Of a stretch of DNA of 23,608 bases, positions 1-6,717 are shown one piece after another (the first letter of the stretch is position 1; every line of letters starts with the position of its first letter). A program made the translations under genes and the position numbers. A model generated the notes under the pieces. The model was not told where the DNA came from. It worked only from the letters and a program-made list of their open reading frames with translations, and made no database searches. The stretch is from Acidobacteriota bacterium (GTDB lineage Bacteria; Actinomycetota; Acidimicrobiia; Spongiisociales; UBA5794): contig JACZST010000005.1 in assembly GCA_022574065.1 (NCBI GenBank), forward strand, positions 1-23,608, in the 5' to 3' direction.

Positions 1-1
1 G

Positions 2-70
2 GTCGATGTGCTCGTCCAGGTCGAGGAAGAAGGCGGCGAGCTCCTGATCTACATCACACTGACCGGTTGA
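2..70 (+). CDS. C-terminal end of an upstream gene (partial)
   Basis: The frame beginning at base 2 is open from the window edge and ends at a TGA at 68-70. It encodes 22 residues ending LLIYITLTG. Third codon positions are mostly G or C, as in the real genes nearby, and the acidic-then-beta-strand-like composition looks like a protein C-terminus. The product cannot be named from so short a tail. The rest of the gene lies to the left of the window. Confidence 0.5.
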   Translation, partial: VDVLVQVEEEGGELLIYITLTG

Positions 71-184
71 CGATCTGCGAGTAGCCGGGCGCAGACCGTC
101 GGCTCCGTCATCTGATGTCGCGGTGTACCAAGCTCGCAGGAGTTGAGGCCGGCACGGCACGACTTGGGACTGACGACGCTCCCC

Positions 185-190
185 TACCCT
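185..190 (+). promoter_or_regulatory. -10 box of a leaderless promoter for the MFS gene
   Basis: TACCCT lies 7 nt before the ATG at 198. No Shine-Dalgarno sequence is present in the gap. The same TANNNT plus 6-7 nt spacing recurs before many starts in the window, so transcription probably begins at or next to the A of the ATG. The rest of 71-197 shows no gene. Confidence 0.6.
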
Positions 191-197
191 CCGCGGA

Positions 198-1664
198 ATG
201 GCCATCGAAGAAGCGGAGCCCCGCGTTGAGACCCCGCCCGAGGGCATCGACTACTCCAAGAAATGGTACGTGCTGGTTGCGATCGCCATGGCGATATTTC
301 TCGGCACGGTGGACGGCACGATGCTCAACGTTGCCCTCCCCACACTCGTAGACGATTTCGACACGACGTTTGCCGTCGCCCAATGGGTGGTGCTCTCCTA
401 TTTGCTGACCCAGACAACGCTCGTGCTCGGCTTCGGCCGGCTCGGCGACATGATCGGCAAGAAGCCGATCTTCACTGCGGGATTTGCCGTGTTCACCCTG
501 GGCTCTCTTTTCGCCGCCTTGTCGCCGACGATCGGGATCCTGATCGGCGCCCGGATCTTCCAGGGGGTCGGTGCTGCCATGATCTTCGCCCTCGGCTTCG
601 CCATCACCACCGAGGCGTTCCCTCCATCCGAGCGGGGCAAGGCCCTCGGCATCAATTCCACCATGGCCTCGATCGGGATCATGGCCGGCCCGATCATCGG
701 CGGGTTCATCCTCGAGGCGGCATCCTGGCAGTGGATCTTCCTGGTGAACATCCCAATAGGGATCGTGGGCACCCTGACCGCGATCAAGTTCGTGGCCAAT
801 ACCAAGCCGATAGGCGGCGAGAGCTTCGACTTCGTGGGAGCCGCCCTGTTCTTCGTCGGGCTCCTCGCATTGTTGCTCGGCCTCACCGCCGGACAGGAAA
901 TCGGCTTCGCCAACCCGGTCAACCTCGCTCTGTTTGCGACCGCGGCGGCCTCGCTGGTGGCGTTCGTGCTCGTGGAGCGGCGGATCGACCACCCGATGGT
1001 CGATCTCTCGCTGTTCCGAAGCCGCGATCTGTCGGTGAATCTGGTGACCGGATTCACCGTGTTCTTTGCCCTGGCGGGCTTGCTGCTGATCGCGCCCTTC
1101 TACCTGACCGACGTCATGGGGTTGTCGCCGCGAGCGATAGGGTTCGTCCTGGCAGCGGTACCGATCACGATGGGAATCGTCTCACCTTTCTCCGGGGGCC
1201 TCTCCGATCGGATCGGGTCGAGGCCGGTAACCGTGGCCGGCCTGAGCATCATGGTCGTTGGCTACATCGCCGCGGCCTTCATGTTCGAAGGCGCCACCAC
1301 CGCAGCGACGATCTTCGCCGTCGGCCTCATCGTCGGCCTCGGCATCGGCATCTTCCACTCGCCCAACAACAGCGCCATCCTCGGCGCGGTGCCCCACGCC
1401 AAGCTCGGTATCACCTCGGGAATGCTGACCATCACTCGCATCACCGGAACCGTCACCGGAATCGCCGTGCTCGGCACGCTGTGGGCGGCCCGCACCGTGG
1501 CCTACGCCGGTGGCGGCACGGCGGCGGATGCGCCGGCAGCCGCCCAGGCAGCGGGTTTCGCCGACGTCATGACGGCGGCCGCCTTCATCCTCACCGGAGC
1601 GTTCGCCCTGGGCTGGTGGGCGTGGCGAAGTCACCAGCCATCAGCCATCAGTCATCGGTCATGA
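198..1664 (+). CDS. MFS transporter, DHA2 (EmrB/QacA-like) family
   Basis: This 488-residue protein is a probable proton-coupled drug or metabolite exporter of the inner membrane. After a soluble N-terminus of about 22 residues, TM1 carries an embedded acid (GTVDGTMLNVALP, about residues 36-48), typical of 14-helix DHA2 exporters. The MFS motif A follows at about residues 80-90 (GRLGDMIGKKP). A glycine/proline-rich helix (about residues 155-170, MAGPIIGGF) matches the antiporter motif C region. Hydrophobic segments continue to the C-terminus, and the length fits the family. The ATG at 198 is chosen because a TACCCT box sits 7 nt upstream. The last residues (SHQPSAISHRS) are encoded by a 7-nt repeat array and are unlikely to be functional. 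The substrate is unknown. Confidence 0.92.
   Translation: MAIEEAEPRVETPPEGIDYSKKWYVLVAIAMAIFLGTVDGTMLNVALPTLVDDFDTTFAVAQWVVLSYLLTQTTLVLGFGRLGDMIGKKPIFTAGFAVFTLGSLFAALSPTIGILIGARIFQGVGAAMIFALGFAITTEAFPPSERGKALGINSTMASIGIMAGPIIGGFILEAASWQWIFLVNIPIGIVGTLTAIKFVANTKPIGGESFDFVGAALFFVGLLALLLGLTAGQEIGFANPVNLALFATAAASLVAFVLVERRIDHPMVDLSLFRSRDLSVNLVTGFTVFFALAGLLLIAPFYLTDVMGLSPRAIGFVLAAVPITMGIVSPFSGGLSDRIGSRPVTVAGLSIMVVGYIAAAFMFEGATTAATIFAVGLIVGLGIGIFHSPNNSAILGAVPHAKLGITSGMLTITRITGTVTGIAVLGTLWAARTVAYAGGGTAADAPAAAQAAGFADVMTAAAFILTGAFALGWWAWRSHQPSAISHRS
1635..1662 (+). repeat. 7-nt-period repeat (CAGCCAT units) at the MFS 3' end
   Basis: Four consecutive heptamers: CAGCCAT, CAGCCAT, CAGTCAT and CGGTCAT. 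They run up to the TGA stop at 1662-1664 and encode the terminal residues of the MFS protein. This is one of a set of gene-end arrays with the same period but different words. Confidence 0.75.
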
Positions 1665-1784
1665 GACCAACCACTTGCGGAGCCGTGGCCCGAGCGGCCC
1701 GCCGCGAAGCGGCAAGAGCGGGAAAAATGGCTCCACTTCTATCGAGACGACGTCACCTATCGGTACGCGCTCTCTGAACACTGA
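1665..1784 (+). pseudogene. Coding-like remnant, C-terminus of an unidentified protein
   Basis: The frame directly after the MFS stop is open to a TGA at 1782-1784 and encodes 39 residues, including QEREKWLHFYRDDVTYRYAL. There is no start codon. The codons have G/C at most third positions in the middle of the frame, and the amino-acid mix (W, H, F, Y, R, D) looks like real protein rather than translated spacer. It is most simply the tail of a gene whose 5' part was lost, bounded by heptamer arrays at 1635-1662 and 1774-1801. I do not recognise the family. A chance open frame cannot be excluded. Confidence 0.35.
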
Positions 1785-1801
1785 ACGCTGACGACTCAGA
1801 A
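1774..1801 (+). repeat. 7-nt-period repeat (CTGAACA units) over the NTase stop
   Basis: Four heptamers in register: CTGAACA, CTGAACG, CTGACGA and CTCAGAA. The array contains the stop of the remnant ORF (1782-1784) and the stop codon of the minus-strand nucleotidyltransferase-fold gene (1796-1798). It fills the convergent joint between plus- and minus-strand genes. Confidence 0.65.
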
Positions 1802-2527
1802 CTCGGGGATCGAGTCCCACTCGAAGAATCCGCCGACCCCCAGGAGCACGGCAATGGCTTCCTCGGCTTCTGCGACCGACCCAGACTCGACGAACCGCTC
1901 CACCGCGATCGCGGCTTCCGGATCAACCGTCCGCAGCTCTTGCAGCCGGTCCTTCCCCCGCGGGATCCATCCCCCGCGTTCGACGAACCACACCGCGATC
2001 GCCTGCGAAACCGCCTCCGTCGCCAGGATCCGCGCCATCGCCGGATCGCGATCGGCGACGTCGAGCGCGTTGTCCATCTGATCGACCGCTCCGTACCGCC
2101 TGACCGTGAGGGTTTCCTCGGGCACGGTCGGGCCACGCTCCATCACATCAAGGGCGTCGGCTTGGAGCCGGGCGAACACCCCGTCCGGGTCGTAGATGAT
2201 ATGACCGAACGCCATCAGCGCCAGCGCAGATGCTCCTCCCTCCCGCTGGTCCCGTTCGAAATACCCGCGCGCCCGCTTCTCGTTATTGAAAAACATCTCG
2301 GTGGAGACGCCGGCGAAGATCCTCTGATCTCGGTGCCGCAGCTCTCCGCCGATGATCACATACAGGTCGAGGCCGCTGCGCGGATCGGTCTCTCCTCGAA
2401 AGACGCTTCCCGCCAAGTTGATCGATACGACGTCGTCGTGGATTTCGAATACGTAGTCGAGCGCGTCGGCGAGCGCCCGATCGAACGGTGGCTCCAGCTG
2501 TGGGATCGACATCTCGGGCAGGCTCAC
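1796..2527 (-). CDS. Nucleotidyltransferase-fold protein with a degenerate active site
   Basis: This 243-residue protein has the N-terminal signature of the Pol-beta-type nucleotidyltransferases. It shows a strand ending in G40-S41, then SVFRGETDPRSGLDLYV (residues 41-57), and a further acidic strand TEMFF around residue 77. Family members normally have two Asp in the SDxDLY motif. Here the first is Gly (SGLDLY), leaving only D54 of the pair, so metal binding may be impaired. The rest is a mostly helical C-terminal domain like those of antibiotic-modifying or orphan NTases. The frame starts at a GTG overlapping the TGA of the nucleoside hydrolase (GTGA), so translation is probably coupled; an in-frame ATG at 2512 is the alternative start. 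The substrate is unknown. Confidence 0.7.
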   Translation of the reverse strand: MSLPEMSIPQLEPPFDRALADALDYVFEIHDDVVSINLAGSVFRGETDPRSGLDLYVIIGGELRHRDQRIFAGVSTEMFFNNEKRARGYFERDQREGGASALALMAFGHIIYDPDGVFARLQADALDVMERGPTVPEETLTVRRYGAVDQMDNALDVADRDPAMARILATEAVSQAIAVWFVERGGWIPRGKDRLQELRTVDPEAAIAVERFVESGSVAEAEEAIAVLLGVGGFFEWDSIPEF

Positions 2528-3456
2528 AGCGCCCCGATCCGCTCGACCAGCAGGTCCATGAACCCCTGCCGATCAACGCTGTCGATGACCATGGCATTCG
2601 GCTCGGCACCGGTGACCCCCCACCAGTCGACCACGGTCTGCCCCATCGTCAGCTCCGATTCGGTCTCAACGTCGACCCGACACGGCTTGCCACTGAAAAG
2701 CTGTGGCTCGATCAGGTAGGCGATGACGCAAGGGTCATGAAGCGGGGCACCCTCGAAACCGTACTTCTCGATGTCATGGCGCTCGTAGTAGTCGAGCATG
2801 CCGGCGACCGCGGTGCCGGCCCGGGTCCCGAGACCGCTGAACCGCTCGAGGTCGTCTGGCAGTACGAGTGCCTCGTGGGTCACGTCGAGCGGAAACATAG
2901 TGAGTGGGACACCCGAGTTGAACACGATGCTCGCCGCGTCGGGGTCGACGAAGATGTTGAACTCGGCGACGGGCGTGGTATTGCCTCCCTCGAAGAACCC
3001 GCCACCCATGAGCGCCACCTCCCGGATGGCCGAAACAATCGACGGCTGCCTGGCAATGGCGGCGGCGACGTTGGTGAGTGGGCCGATAGGGCAGATCGTG
3101 ATCGGATCATCAGCGTCCAGACATGCCTCGATGATGAAGTCGACGGCGTGGTCGTCCTTCGCCTTCATGACTGGGGTTGGCAGATCCGCTCCGTCGATCC
3201 CGGTGGGGCCATGAACGTACTCGGCGGTGTACAGCTCGCGCTCCAGGGGCCCGTCGGCGCCCATGTGGACCGGCACATCCGTGCGACCGGCGAGTTCGCA
3301 CATCGCCAGCGCGTTTGCGGTCACCAAGGGTTGGGGGACGTTCCCGGCCACGGTGGTTATGACGACAACGTCGAGTTCCGGCGAGGCCAGCGCCAGCAGA
3401 ATGGCAACGGCGTCGTCTTGACCCGGATCGGTATCGATGATTATCCGACGAGCCAT
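2524..3456 (-). CDS. Inosine-uridine-type nucleoside N-ribohydrolase
   Basis: The 310-residue enzyme belongs to the nucleoside hydrolase family, which cleaves the N-glycosidic bond of ribonucleosides to base plus ribose in the cytoplasm. It has the calcium-binding N-terminus IIIDTDPGQDDA (residues 5-16). A central segment (ALMGGGFFEGGNTTPVAEFN, about 148-167) and the block NIFVDPDAA follow. The catalytic His-Asp near the C-terminus (H240-D241, LHDPCVIAYL) is present. An upstream in-frame start exists at 3501, but the ATG at 3456 fits the family N-terminus and lies 6 nt after a TATTCT box. Its 3' end overlaps the start of the nucleotidyltransferase-fold gene. With the ribokinase gene upstream, it suggests ribose salvage from nucleosides. 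Purine or pyrimidine preference cannot be read from the sequence. Confidence 0.93.
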   Translation of the reverse strand: MARRIIIDTDPGQDDAVAILLALASPELDVVVITTVAGNVPQPLVTANALAMCELAGRTDVPVHMGADGPLERELYTAEYVHGPTGIDGADLPTPVMKAKDDHAVDFIIEACLDADDPITICPIGPLTNVAAAIARQPSIVSAIREVALMGGGFFEGGNTTPVAEFNIFVDPDAASIVFNSGVPLTMFPLDVTHEALVLPDDLERFSGLGTRAGTAVAGMLDYYERHDIEKYGFEGAPLHDPCVIAYLIEPQLFSGKPCRVDVETESELTMGQTVVDWWGVTGAEPNAMVIDSVDRQGFMDLLVERIGAL

Positions 3457-3462
3457 CAGGGG

Positions 3463-3468
3463 AGAATA
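3463..3468 (-). promoter_or_regulatory. -10 box of a leaderless promoter for the nucleoside hydrolase
   Basis: On the minus strand TATTCT lies 6 nt before the ATG at 3456, with no ribosome-binding site between. It indicates that the nucleoside hydrolase and NTase-fold pair is transcribed separately from the ribokinase operon upstream. Confidence 0.6.
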
Positions 3469-3486
3469 CAGGGCCCCCCTACACCG

Positions 3487-3515
3487 GAACCGGCCCGGCA
3501 AAACCGGGCCGGTTC
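3487..3515. terminator. Perfect 12-bp GC-rich hairpin
   Basis: GAACCGGCCCGG pairs perfectly with CCGGGCCGGTTC across the loop CAAAA. It lies downstream of ribokinase and just upstream of the nucleoside hydrolase promoter. No T-run follows on the minus strand, so it would be an atypical intrinsic terminator, a transcript-stabilising end or an insulator between the two transcription units. Confidence 0.6.
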
Positions 3516-3582
3516 GTATTTCGTATCACGTATCACGTACGTTCATTTTCCTGTCGTAATACGTAATACGTTGTACGAAATA
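3515..3582. repeat. Inverted pair of 7-nt-period arrays (CGTATCA / CGTAATA)
   Basis: The left array (3515-3542) is CGTATTT, CGTATCA, CGTATCA, CGTACGT. The right array (3555-3582) is CGTAATA, CGTAATA, CGTTGTA, CGAAATA. The reverse complement of the right array begins CGTATTTCGTA, like the left one, so the pair can fold into a long imperfect hairpin with a loop of about 12 nt. It directly abuts the GC hairpin and sits downstream of the ribokinase stop. Confidence 0.75.
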
Positions 3583-3609
3583 CGGTCTTCGTGATACGGC
3601 TTCGTCCAG

Positions 3610-4482
3610 TCACCGATCCAGGGCAGCCTCCAGTTCTTCCGCCATCGGCATCGCCGACCGCGCCCCGAAAGCCGTCGTTGCCAGGGCACCAGCCACCACC
3701 GCTCGACTCACCGCATCGCTCATCTCCATCCCGACAGCAAAGGCGGCGGCGAGGGCACCGCAGAAGGCATCGCCGGCTCCGGTGGTATCGACGACGTCGA
3801 CCTCAGGCGCCGGGAACACGGCGACGACATCACCGGTGACCACGGCAGCTCCGTCGGCGCCCATCGTCACCACCGTGGTCGGCACCGATAACTGGGCTGC
3901 CGCCGCCGGATCGCCATCGCCGGCGAGGGTCTCGAGCTCAGCGCGGTTCACCACCAGCACGTCGACCGCCTCGAGCAGCTCATCGGGGAGCGGTCGCGCC
4001 GGCGCTGCGTTGAGCATGACCGTGCCGCCTGCGGCGTTGGCCGCATCGGTAACGGTCGGCAGGGGGATCTCCAGCTGGAGCAGCGTGACCGAAGCGGCCC
4101 TGAGCAGCGATCCAGCATCGGCGATGTCGGCGCTGTCGACCAACAAATTGGCTCCCGGGCTCCCCACAATTGTGTTCTCTCCTGCTCGGTCGACCGTGAT
4201 CACTGCCAATCCCGTCGGCGCCGAGCCGGTCACCGCAATCAGAGAGACGTCCACGCCGTCCTCCTCGAACGCCTCAACCAACATCCGCCCGGCATCGTCG
4301 TCACCGATCCGACCAACCAGCGCCACTTGGGCTCCCAGCCGGGCTGCGGCTACTGCCTGATTTGCTCCCTTCCCCCCTGGGCTCTCGAAGTGGCCGGAAG
4401 CGAGCACGGTCTCGCCGGGGAGGGGAAGAGCGTCGCAGATCATGACCAAGTCTCGATTCACCGAGCCGACAACGGCGATCAT
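3610..4482 (-). CDS. rbsK: Ribokinase (PfkB family)
   Basis: The 290-residue cytoplasmic kinase converts ribose plus ATP to ribose 5-phosphate. The N-terminal strand AVVGSVNRDLV (residues 3-13), the sugar-binding GGKGANQA motif (36-43) and the C-terminal anion-hole/catalytic motif DTTGAGDAF (232-240, catalytic D238) are all intact and of ribokinase type. The length is close to that of typical bacterial ribokinases. The ATG overlaps the TGA of the sugar-dehydrogenase gene upstream (ATGA), implying translational coupling, although that upstream frame is now broken. Ribose could come from the nearby nucleoside hydrolase. A related pentose or nucleoside substrate is possible, since PfkB specificity is hard to read from motifs alone. 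Confidence 0.9.
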   Translation of the reverse strand: MIAVVGSVNRDLVMICDALPLPGETVLASGHFESPGGKGANQAVAAARLGAQVALVGRIGDDDAGRMLVEAFEEDGVDVSLIAVTGSAPTGLAVITVDRAGENTIVGSPGANLLVDSADIADAGSLLRAASVTLLQLEIPLPTVTDAANAAGGTVMLNAAPARPLPDELLEAVDVLVVNRAELETLAGDGDPAAAAQLSVPTTVVTMGADGAAVVTGDVVAVFPAPEVDVVDTTGAGDAFCGALAAAFAVGMEMSDAVSRAVVAGALATTAFGARSAMPMAEELEAALDR

Positions 4483-5656
4483 CTCTCGACGACCCGGTAC
4501 ACGACGCCGCTTGCAGAGACCACAAGAAGCTCACCGTCGGCGTCCACACCGAACGAGGTCACACCATCGACGGCGCCGGTCTGTTCGGTCCAGTCGAATA
4601 CCTCACCGGATGGCGCGATCGAGCGAATGAACCCGGAACAGAAATCGGAGAAGAAGTAGTGGCCGCCGAGCTGCGGGATGGCCTCGCCCCGGTATACGTA
4701 GCCCCCGGTGATGGAACACCCACCGGGGTGCCGGTACTCATGGACGGGGAAGGTGAACTCGTCGCCACCGCACGTGAGCCTCCGCGAAAGCAATCATTCC
4801 CCTCGTGGATCGGCCAGCCGAAATTCAGACCGCGATCGTCCACCGAGACCCGATTGATCTCTTCGACCGCATTCTGGCCGACGTCGGCGATCCACAGATC
4901 CCGCCCATCGAAGGCGAACCGCCATGGGTTGCGCGCGCCGATGGCCCACACCTCAGCCGCCGCGAACCCATAGTCCTCTGCAACTCGGTACGGGGTCACC
5001 TCAGGGCCAACTTCGATGCGCAACATCGTGCCCAGCAGCGTGTCTCCTCGTTGTGCCTGCCCGAAACGGTCGTCGGAGCCGCCTCCGTCACCCATGCCGA
5101 TCCACAGGTCCCCGTCGGGCCCGAAGGCGATCATCCCGCCGTTGTGGTTGGGGGCAGGCTGGTCGACTCGCAGCACGACGCGCTCCGACGTCGAGTCGGC
5201 CCCGTCGGCGTCGAACCGGTACTCCGCCACGACGGTGGACCCGGTGCTCGCCGTGTAGTTCACATAGAGCAGGTCATCGTGGTCGGGGTGGAACGCAAGA
5301 CCAAGCAGCCCCCGCTCACCACCGAACAACACACGCTCACGGATGTCGAGGAAGACATCTGGGTCACCCTCATCGATCACCCAGATCTGCCCCGGTTGGT
5401 CGACGACAAAGAGCCTGCCACCCGACGCGATGGCCAGCACAGGTTGGGCGAACCCGGACGCCACGCTCTCCAGGGCGAGAACAGTGTCGGCGACCGAAAT
5501 CGTGGTCCCTGTGGTGATCGTTGTCGACGATGTCTGCGGTCCGGTCGACTCGACCGGGGCCTCGCCTTGCGACGTGGTCGTGGTCGGGGTCACCTCCTGG
5601 CTACACGCCGCAGCGATCACAGCCGCCACCACCACCAGACCACTGATTCGCCTCAT
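4479..5656 (-). pseudogene. Glucose/sorbosone dehydrogenase-like lipoprotein, frameshifted
   Basis: This gene is a homologue of the PQQ-dependent soluble aldose/sorbosone dehydrogenases, a beta-propeller secreted as a lipoprotein. The first frame (from the ATG at 5656) has a lipoprotein signal ending VIAAAC at C18 and a Thr/Ser linker. It continues with GERGLLGLAFHP (113-124), NHNGGMIAFGPDG (170-182, candidate catalytic H171), ARNPWRF and IADVGQN. It stays homologous through FGWPIHEGNDCF (279-290). The homology then continues in another frame from C at 4770-4772 (CGGDEFTFPVHEY) to the stop at 4479. The total span is one base short of a whole number of codons, so one missing base between about 4773 and 4786 explains the break. 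The start overlaps the stop of the small membrane ORF, and the stop overlaps the ribokinase start. An intact paralogue lies at 6718-7899. Confidence 0.8.
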
Positions 5657-5858
5657 CCAGGTTCGACGACACCTGTCGCCGCCGCGTCAGCGTCCGCCTC
5701 TGCGGCAGAGCACCTGCCCGTGTCCTCGTCGACCATTCTCAAGATGCCGATCCCTGCAATGAGCAACACGATAAGGGAGAGCACGGCAGGGTGCGACGGG
5801 CCGAATGGTGCCCCGCCGCAGTCAACACCGGCGACCCGGCGATCGCACCGTCGGTCAC
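5653..5858 (-). CDS. Small membrane protein, probably interrupted by a 1-nt frameshift
   Basis: The frame ending in the TGA at 5653-5655 encodes GVDCGGAPFGPSHPA, then a clear transmembrane segment (VLSLIVLLIAGIGIL), then an acidic/Ala-rich tail ending VVEPG. Its stop overlaps the ATG of the dehydrogenase (ATGA), the coupling seen elsewhere in this operon. This frame has no good start. A GTG at 5858 with a strong AGAGGAG 4 nt upstream reads VTDGAIAG in a frame that stops at 5739. Adding one base near 5835-5850, for example in the GGG run, would join the two into a protein of about 67 residues. A shorter product from the GTG at 5784 (43 residues) is the alternative. The C-G-x-x-x-x-G before a single TM resembles small actinobacterial membrane proteins of unknown function. 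Confidence 0.4.
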
Positions 5859-5884
5859 GCGCTCCTCTCGATCGGGCCAGAAGG

Positions 5885-6670
5885 CTACCCGGTCAGCCAT
5901 TGGGTGCGGAGGGCAGCGGTCACCGCGTTTGGCTGCTCGATCGGCGACATGTGCCCGGCCCCCGGGATGACGGTGAGCGCACCCCTTCCCGATTTTGCCA
6001 TGTACTGGGCATCTTCGAGCGGGGCAAGACGGTCTTCTTCGCCAACGATGATCGTCACCGAAGCGGGAAGCGCCGCCAGCACCGAGGTGCGGTCCGGGCG
6101 TTGTTTCATCCCCTCGAGGGCGGCGACCATGGTCTCGGTTGGAGTGGATTCGATCATGGTGCGAACGCGGGCCCTGATCCACGGTGAGGCCTCGGCGGCG
6201 ACAAGCAAGTCGGTGAGATCGGTGGCGAACCCGGCCCTCCCTTCCCTGACCAGCCGCGCCGCGGTTGCGTCCCTGCCGGCCATCGCCTCTTCGGAGTCTG
6301 CGGTCGACTTCGTGTCGATGAGGGCGATGGATCGGATTCGCTCCGGGTACAGCTCGGCGAAGGCGAGCGCAACGTATCCGCCCATGGACATGCCGACGAG
6401 GTCGACGGCAGCAGCGACCGACCCCTTGTCGAGGAACGCCTCCAGGTCGGCCGCATGGTCCTCCATGGTGAGCACCGGGCGTGGCGACCGGCCGCTGCGA
6501 CCGAACCCCCTGAGGTCGATAGCGAGGCACCGCCGCAACGCGGCCAGGCCGTCGAGCTGTTCGCTCCACATCGTCGCATCGAACGGGAACCCGTGGACGA
6601 ACAACGCTACCGGGCCGTCCCCGCTTTCCAGGTAATGAAATTTCGCTTCGTTCGCTTCGAGATACGGCAT
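5885..6670 (-). CDS. Alpha/beta-fold hydrolase
   Basis: The 261-residue protein has the complete alpha/beta-hydrolase layout: HG oxyanion loop (FVHGFPFD, 24-31), a strand-turn LRGFGRSG (53-60), nucleophile elbow GMSMGG with S95, acid D213 (VGEEDRLAP) and catalytic H240 (GAGHMS). A lid region lies between about residues 120 and 190. It is similar in architecture to esterases, haloperoxidase-like and 3-oxoadipate enol-lactonase-like enzymes, and the substrate cannot be assigned. The ATG is preceded by GGGAG with 9 nt spacing, so this mRNA has a leader. TATA-like sequence at about 6684-6690 could supply its -10 region. It heads the minus-strand operon with the small membrane ORF, the dehydrogenase and ribokinase, divergent from the paralogous dehydrogenase. 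Confidence 0.88.
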   Translation of the reverse strand: MPYLEANEAKFHYLESGDGPVALFVHGFPFDATMWSEQLDGLAALRRCLAIDLRGFGRSGRSPRPVLTMEDHAADLEAFLDKGSVAAAVDLVGMSMGGYVALAFAELYPERIRSIALIDTKSTADSEEAMAGRDATAARLVREGRAGFATDLTDLLVAAEASPWIRARVRTMIESTPTETMVAALEGMKQRPDRTSVLAALPASVTIIVGEEDRLAPLEDAQYMAKSGRGALTVIPGAGHMSPIEQPNAVTAALRTQWLTG

Positions 6671-6704
6671 CGTCGCAGTCTCCCATATATGACGAATTCC
6701 CCTC

Positions 6705-6710
6705 TAGCGT
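6705..6710 (+). promoter_or_regulatory. -10 box of a leaderless promoter for the intact dehydrogenase
   Basis: TAGCGT lies 7 nt before the ATG at 6718, with no Shine-Dalgarno sequence. It shares the 47-nt divergent region with the start of the alpha/beta hydrolase. Confidence 0.6.
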
Positions 6711-6717
6711 CGCAGTG

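Noticed and set aside
2488..3594. Plus-strand open frame of 368 codons over the nucleoside hydrolase
   Set aside because: It runs through the GC hairpin and heptamer arrays and overlaps a well-supported minus-strand enzyme.
3457..3609. Riboswitch upstream of the nucleoside hydrolase
   Set aside because: The promoter box lies 6 nt from the ATG, leaving no leader RNA; the hairpins are upstream of the transcription start.
4773..4786. Programmed ribosomal frameshift in the sugar dehydrogenase
   Set aside because: No slippery heptamer or downstream pseudoknot is evident, and the family is normally a single frame; a mutation or sequencing error is simpler.
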